DNA from: a bacterium
GTDB taxonomy: Archaea > Thermoproteota > Nitrososphaeria > Nitrososphaerales > CADDZS01
Direction of reading: 5' to 3'
DNA: 16,566 bases
Assembly: GCA_027310845.1 (NCBI GenBank)
Contig: DAIDAB010000028.1
Location: 1-16,566, forward strand
Numbering within the stretch: the stretch's first letter is position 1; each line of letters starts with the position of its first letter. Made by a program: the position numbers and the translations under genes. The notes beneath the pieces were generated by a model, which saw only the letters and a program-made list of their open reading frames with translations, was not told the origin of the DNA and did not search any database. Below are positions 14,297 to 16,566 of the stretch, one piece after another.

Positions 14297-16358
14297 TCTC
14301 TTGGATGAAAAGAAACGCTTGCCTGCTCCATCAAGGCACAACTGGAGGCCTACCTTCGAGGATGGGATTCCAGTAGCAAAAGACGGATGCGGCGTTGTCG
14401 GAATAATCAGAAAGCACGGATCTCCAAAGATAGGAAACCTCACTGCAGTCGATGGAATAGCTTGCATCAAGTATAGGGGAAGCGATTTAGGCGCAGGTTA
14501 TGCTTCACTCAGTTGCGATCAGGGCGACGAGAAATCCCCCATTCGAGTGAAGGCCTTTGTTAACAATGTCAGCGCCGCTGCATTGATAGAGAAAGAGCTT
14601 ACTGTTGAGGTCGGAGATGTAAAAGATGCGAGACTTGCAAAACCTGTGGATAAAAACAACAGAATGGCGATCTGGCAAGGACTTGTTCACACGAGAAGAA
14701 AGGATGAATACGCGACTATGGAGCGAGCAGTGGATCGAATTAACTATTCACTTATTGGACCTGATGAGATCAATGGTCGAATCTTCTCATATGGTAGATA
14801 TGTGAATGTCTACAAGGAAGTCGGCTATCCACTCGAAGTAGCTCGACTGTGCGGTCTGGATGTCGAATCCGAGAGTGCAGATCTATGGATAGCCCACACA
14901 CGCCAGCCGACAAACTCGCCAGGACAACTTCCGATATGGTCGCATCCATTCGCGTCCTCAGAATGCGCTATCGTCCACAACGGTGATATCAGTTCCTTTG
15001 GGGCAAACACTGAACTTCTGAATTCATGGGGTATACGTAGTCATGTAGGTACTGATAGTGAAGTGGTCGCAAGGCTGTTTGATCATCTCGTCAGGGTGGA
15101 GGGTCTTTCCATTAAGGATGCCGCAACCGTGCTTACAAACCCATACGAGAGAACATTGTCTAAAGATACGCTTTCTCTACTTTACCGGTACAGAGGTGCA
15201 AGGCTCGATGGTCCGTTCGCCATCGTTGCAGGTTACTGCTACCGGGACGATGTCTATCTCGTCGCGCTAACAGACAGGTCCAAGTTCCGACCTCTTCTGA
15301 TTGGAGAAGACGAGAATTGCTACTATGTTGCAAGCGAAGAAAATCAAATCAGAAATCTTTCTAAAGATGCAAAGGTCTGGACGCCAGAACCTGGCTCATT
15401 CTTTGTCGCATCGTTGAAACGCGGGCTGATTCAATCAGGGACTGCCAAAGATCATGGGCTTCAGGACAAAATACTCAAGAGATTACCCCCTTCTAAACTG
15501 AAAATCGATTCTACTATGCCTACCATTGATGCGGCAGGACGGAGCTCACAAGAGATCAATTCGGCAATTTCCAGAGCATTCACCTCAGGAGCAAGTGGAA
15601 TTGAGATTTCTAACGCAAAGGGAGAGAGGTTCATCGGGATCGGCATATCGACAAAGAGGGAAAAGGGTTTTCGAGATTTCAAGATCAGAATTACAGGATT
15701 TCCGGGGAACTGCCTTGCGAACTTGAACGACGGAGCGATCTTTGAAGTAATTGGAAATGCGGCCGATGATGTTGCGGACACCATGCATGATGGGAGAGTC
15801 ATTGTTCATGGGAGTGCAAGAGACGTAGTTGGACAGGCACTGCAAGGGGGAGACATATTCGTGCGTGGATGTGTTGGGAACCGCGCCGCTATCCAGATGC
15901 GCGAGTACAGAAACTCTCGCCCGTTTGTGATTATAGGAGAAACGGCCGACGACTATCTTGGCGAATACATGGCAGGAGGAATTGTATGTGTCCTGAATCT
16001 CTCAGACTCAGCAAATCCTGTTGGCAACTATGTCGGAACCGGGATGGTCGGTGGTGCAATTTACATCAGAGGCAGGTTAAGCGACACGCAAGTAGGATTG
16101 TTGCCCCAAAGAATTGACGTCTTGGAATACTTGAGAACGGCTCACATAGACGGTTTACTTTCCAAGGATGCATTCGATAAGATCGAGGCAAATCATTTTC
16201 CCTCAGAATCGTACCTGAAAGCCACTTTGCCATCGCCTCTATTTGCGCGTGTGAGGGCACTTTTTTTCAGCAGCAAATATACGAAGACACTTGAAATCGA
16301 GCGAAGGAGATTGTCCCATGAGGATTTACAATCATCAAGACCAAAGAAGAGAAGATAG
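14286..16358 (+). CDS. gltB: Glutamate synthase glutaminase-GXGXG fusion subunit
   Basis: Ammonia-producing partner of the preceding gene. Numbering from GTG 14286, the class II glutaminase domain covers about residues 33-395. The catalytic Cys is C35 (KDGCGVVGI), with AHTRQPTNS (203-211), HNGD (231-234) and GTDSE (255-259). Catalysis needs Cys as the N-terminal residue, so a propeptide of about 34 residues must be removed, as known for bacterial GltB. The C-terminal GXGXG domain (about 435-600) has its glycine ladder, for example GAIFEVIGNAADDV, GGDIFVRGCVGNRA and GGAIYIRG. A Lys/Arg-rich tail ends the protein. Possible starts are TTG 14244, GTG 14286 and TTG 14301. GTG 14286 overlaps the previous stop by 11 bp and TTG 14301 has GGTGA upstream; none is proved. 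In bacterial GltB these two domains flank the synthase domain; here they are fused without it. Confidence 0.88.
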   Translation: MNSSLLDEKKRLPAPSRHNWRPTFEDGIPVAKDGCGVVGIIRKHGSPKIGNLTAVDGIACIKYRGSDLGAGYASLSCDQGDEKSPIRVKAFVNNVSAAALIEKELTVEVGDVKDARLAKPVDKNNRMAIWQGLVHTRRKDEYATMERAVDRINYSLIGPDEINGRIFSYGRYVNVYKEVGYPLEVARLCGLDVESESADLWIAHTRQPTNSPGQLPIWSHPFASSECAIVHNGDISSFGANTELLNSWGIRSHVGTDSEVVARLFDHLVRVEGLSIKDAATVLTNPYERTLSKDTLSLLYRYRGARLDGPFAIVAGYCYRDDVYLVALTDRSKFRPLLIGEDENCYYVASEENQIRNLSKDAKVWTPEPGSFFVASLKRGLIQSGTAKDHGLQDKILKRLPPSKLKIDSTMPTIDAAGRSSQEINSAISRAFTSGASGIEISNAKGERFIGIGISTKREKGFRDFKIRITGFPGNCLANLNDGAIFEVIGNAADDVADTMHDGRVIVHGSARDVVGQALQGGDIFVRGCVGNRAAIQMREYRNSRPFVIIGETADDYLGEYMAGGIVCVLNLSDSANPVGNYVGTGMVGGAIYIRGRLSDTQVGLLPQRIDVLEYLRTAHIDGLLSKDAFDKIEANHFPSESYLKATLPSPLFARVRALFFSSKYTKTLEIERRRLSHEDLQSSRPKKRR

Positions 16359-16390
16359 AAAGACCTGTTCCGCCTCAGGAAGTTCCAGTA

Positions 16391-16400
16391 GAGGAGTGAG
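16391..16400 (+). promoter_or_regulatory. Shine-Dalgarno site of the CBS-domain gene
   Basis: GAGGAGTGAG ends 6 nt before the ATG at 16407. It is the clearest ribosome-binding sequence in the window and fixes the start of the truncated gene. Confidence 0.55.
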
Positions 16401-16406
16401 AGTACA

Positions 16407-16566
16407 ATGCCAGCAAAGACATCCGACCTCTGGTGGCTTTTCTCGAGACAAACTGTGAGCGTCACTCAGAACGAATGGATCCTGAATGCCTCTGCGTTGA
16501 TGCAGAAGAGGAACTTCCGACACCTTCCAGTAATTTCTCAGTCTTCAAAAGTGGTCGGAGTAATTC
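16407..16566 (+). CDS. CBS-domain protein, 3'-truncated by window end
   Basis: Fifty-three codons are visible from ATG 16407 to the window edge, with no stop. An in-frame TAG at 16389 limits upstream extension. Residues 17-53 fit the start of a CBS domain: V-x-V-x-x-x-x-W-I-L-N-A-S-A-L-M, then K-R-N-F-R-H-L-P-V-I and SKVVGVI. This corresponds to the usual pattern of a helix (AAxLM), a basic turn (xxxIRRLPV) and a strand (GxLVGII). CBS domains bind adenosine nucleotides and regulate enzymes, channels or act alone as pairs. What else this protein contains lies outside the window. It starts 48 bp after the glutamate synthase genes on the same strand and may share their transcript. Confidence 0.7.
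   Translation, partial: MPAKTSDLWWLFSRQTVSVTQNEWILNASALMQKRNFRHLPVISQSSKVVGVI

Noticed and set aside
1..16566. Mobile elements, CRISPR arrays, defence or biosynthetic clusters
   Set aside because: No direct-repeat/spacer pattern, transposase or integrase motif, or compositional break was seen; most genes are housekeeping.

Overview
The window looks like a chromosomal segment of an archaeon. Evidence: an archaeal class-1 release factor (NIKS and GGQ motifs), an archaeal-type valyl-tRNA synthetase with the GIDRNGLPVE signature, an archaeal-type UMP kinase, an ArnR1-like winged-helix protein, TATA-like promoters close to start codons, and frequent TTG/GTG starts. From memory, the valyl-tRNA synthetase most resembles Nitrososphaeria (Thaumarchaeota) sequences, so a Thermoproteota lineage is my best guess. 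That placement is inference, not shown. I see no transposase, integrase, CRISPR array, tRNA or rRNA gene. Gene density is high and no gap exceeds 300 bases.

Layout. (1) 1-1864, plus strand: the 3' part of a bactofilin-like protein built of 17-residue repeats, a small winged-helix DNA-binding protein, and a 2H phosphoesterase (2'-5' RNA ligase family). (2) 1857-5498, minus strand: prf1 followed 6 bp later by valS, a translation operon that runs convergently into the 2H gene with an 8-bp overlap. (3) 5671-7670, minus strand: dinB (Y-family DNA polymerase) followed by a B3/B4 tRNA-binding-domain protein. (4) 7791-10992, plus strand: a large UPF0182 membrane protein, then a 98-residue protein with a single C-terminal membrane anchor. 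(5) 11045-11755, plus strand: pyrH with a probable leaderless promoter. (6) 11841-16358, plus strand: a two-gene glutamate synthase preceded by a possible leader ORF. (7) From 16407: the start of a CBS-domain protein, cut by the window end.

The glutamate synthase is the most unusual part. The FMN/iron-sulfur synthase domain is its own gene, and its second half looks like a degenerate tandem copy of the same TIM-barrel domain that has lost the cysteine cluster and glycine-rich site. The glutaminase and GXGXG domains, which flank the synthase domain in bacterial GltB, are fused together in the next gene. The synthase gene begins at a GTG that overlaps the stop of a 29-33 codon upstream ORF by 4 nt. 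That ORF lies directly behind a TATA-like element, which suggests translational coupling or leader control. No GltD-like reductase is visible in the window.

Functions were assigned by reading motifs and recalling families; no database search was possible.
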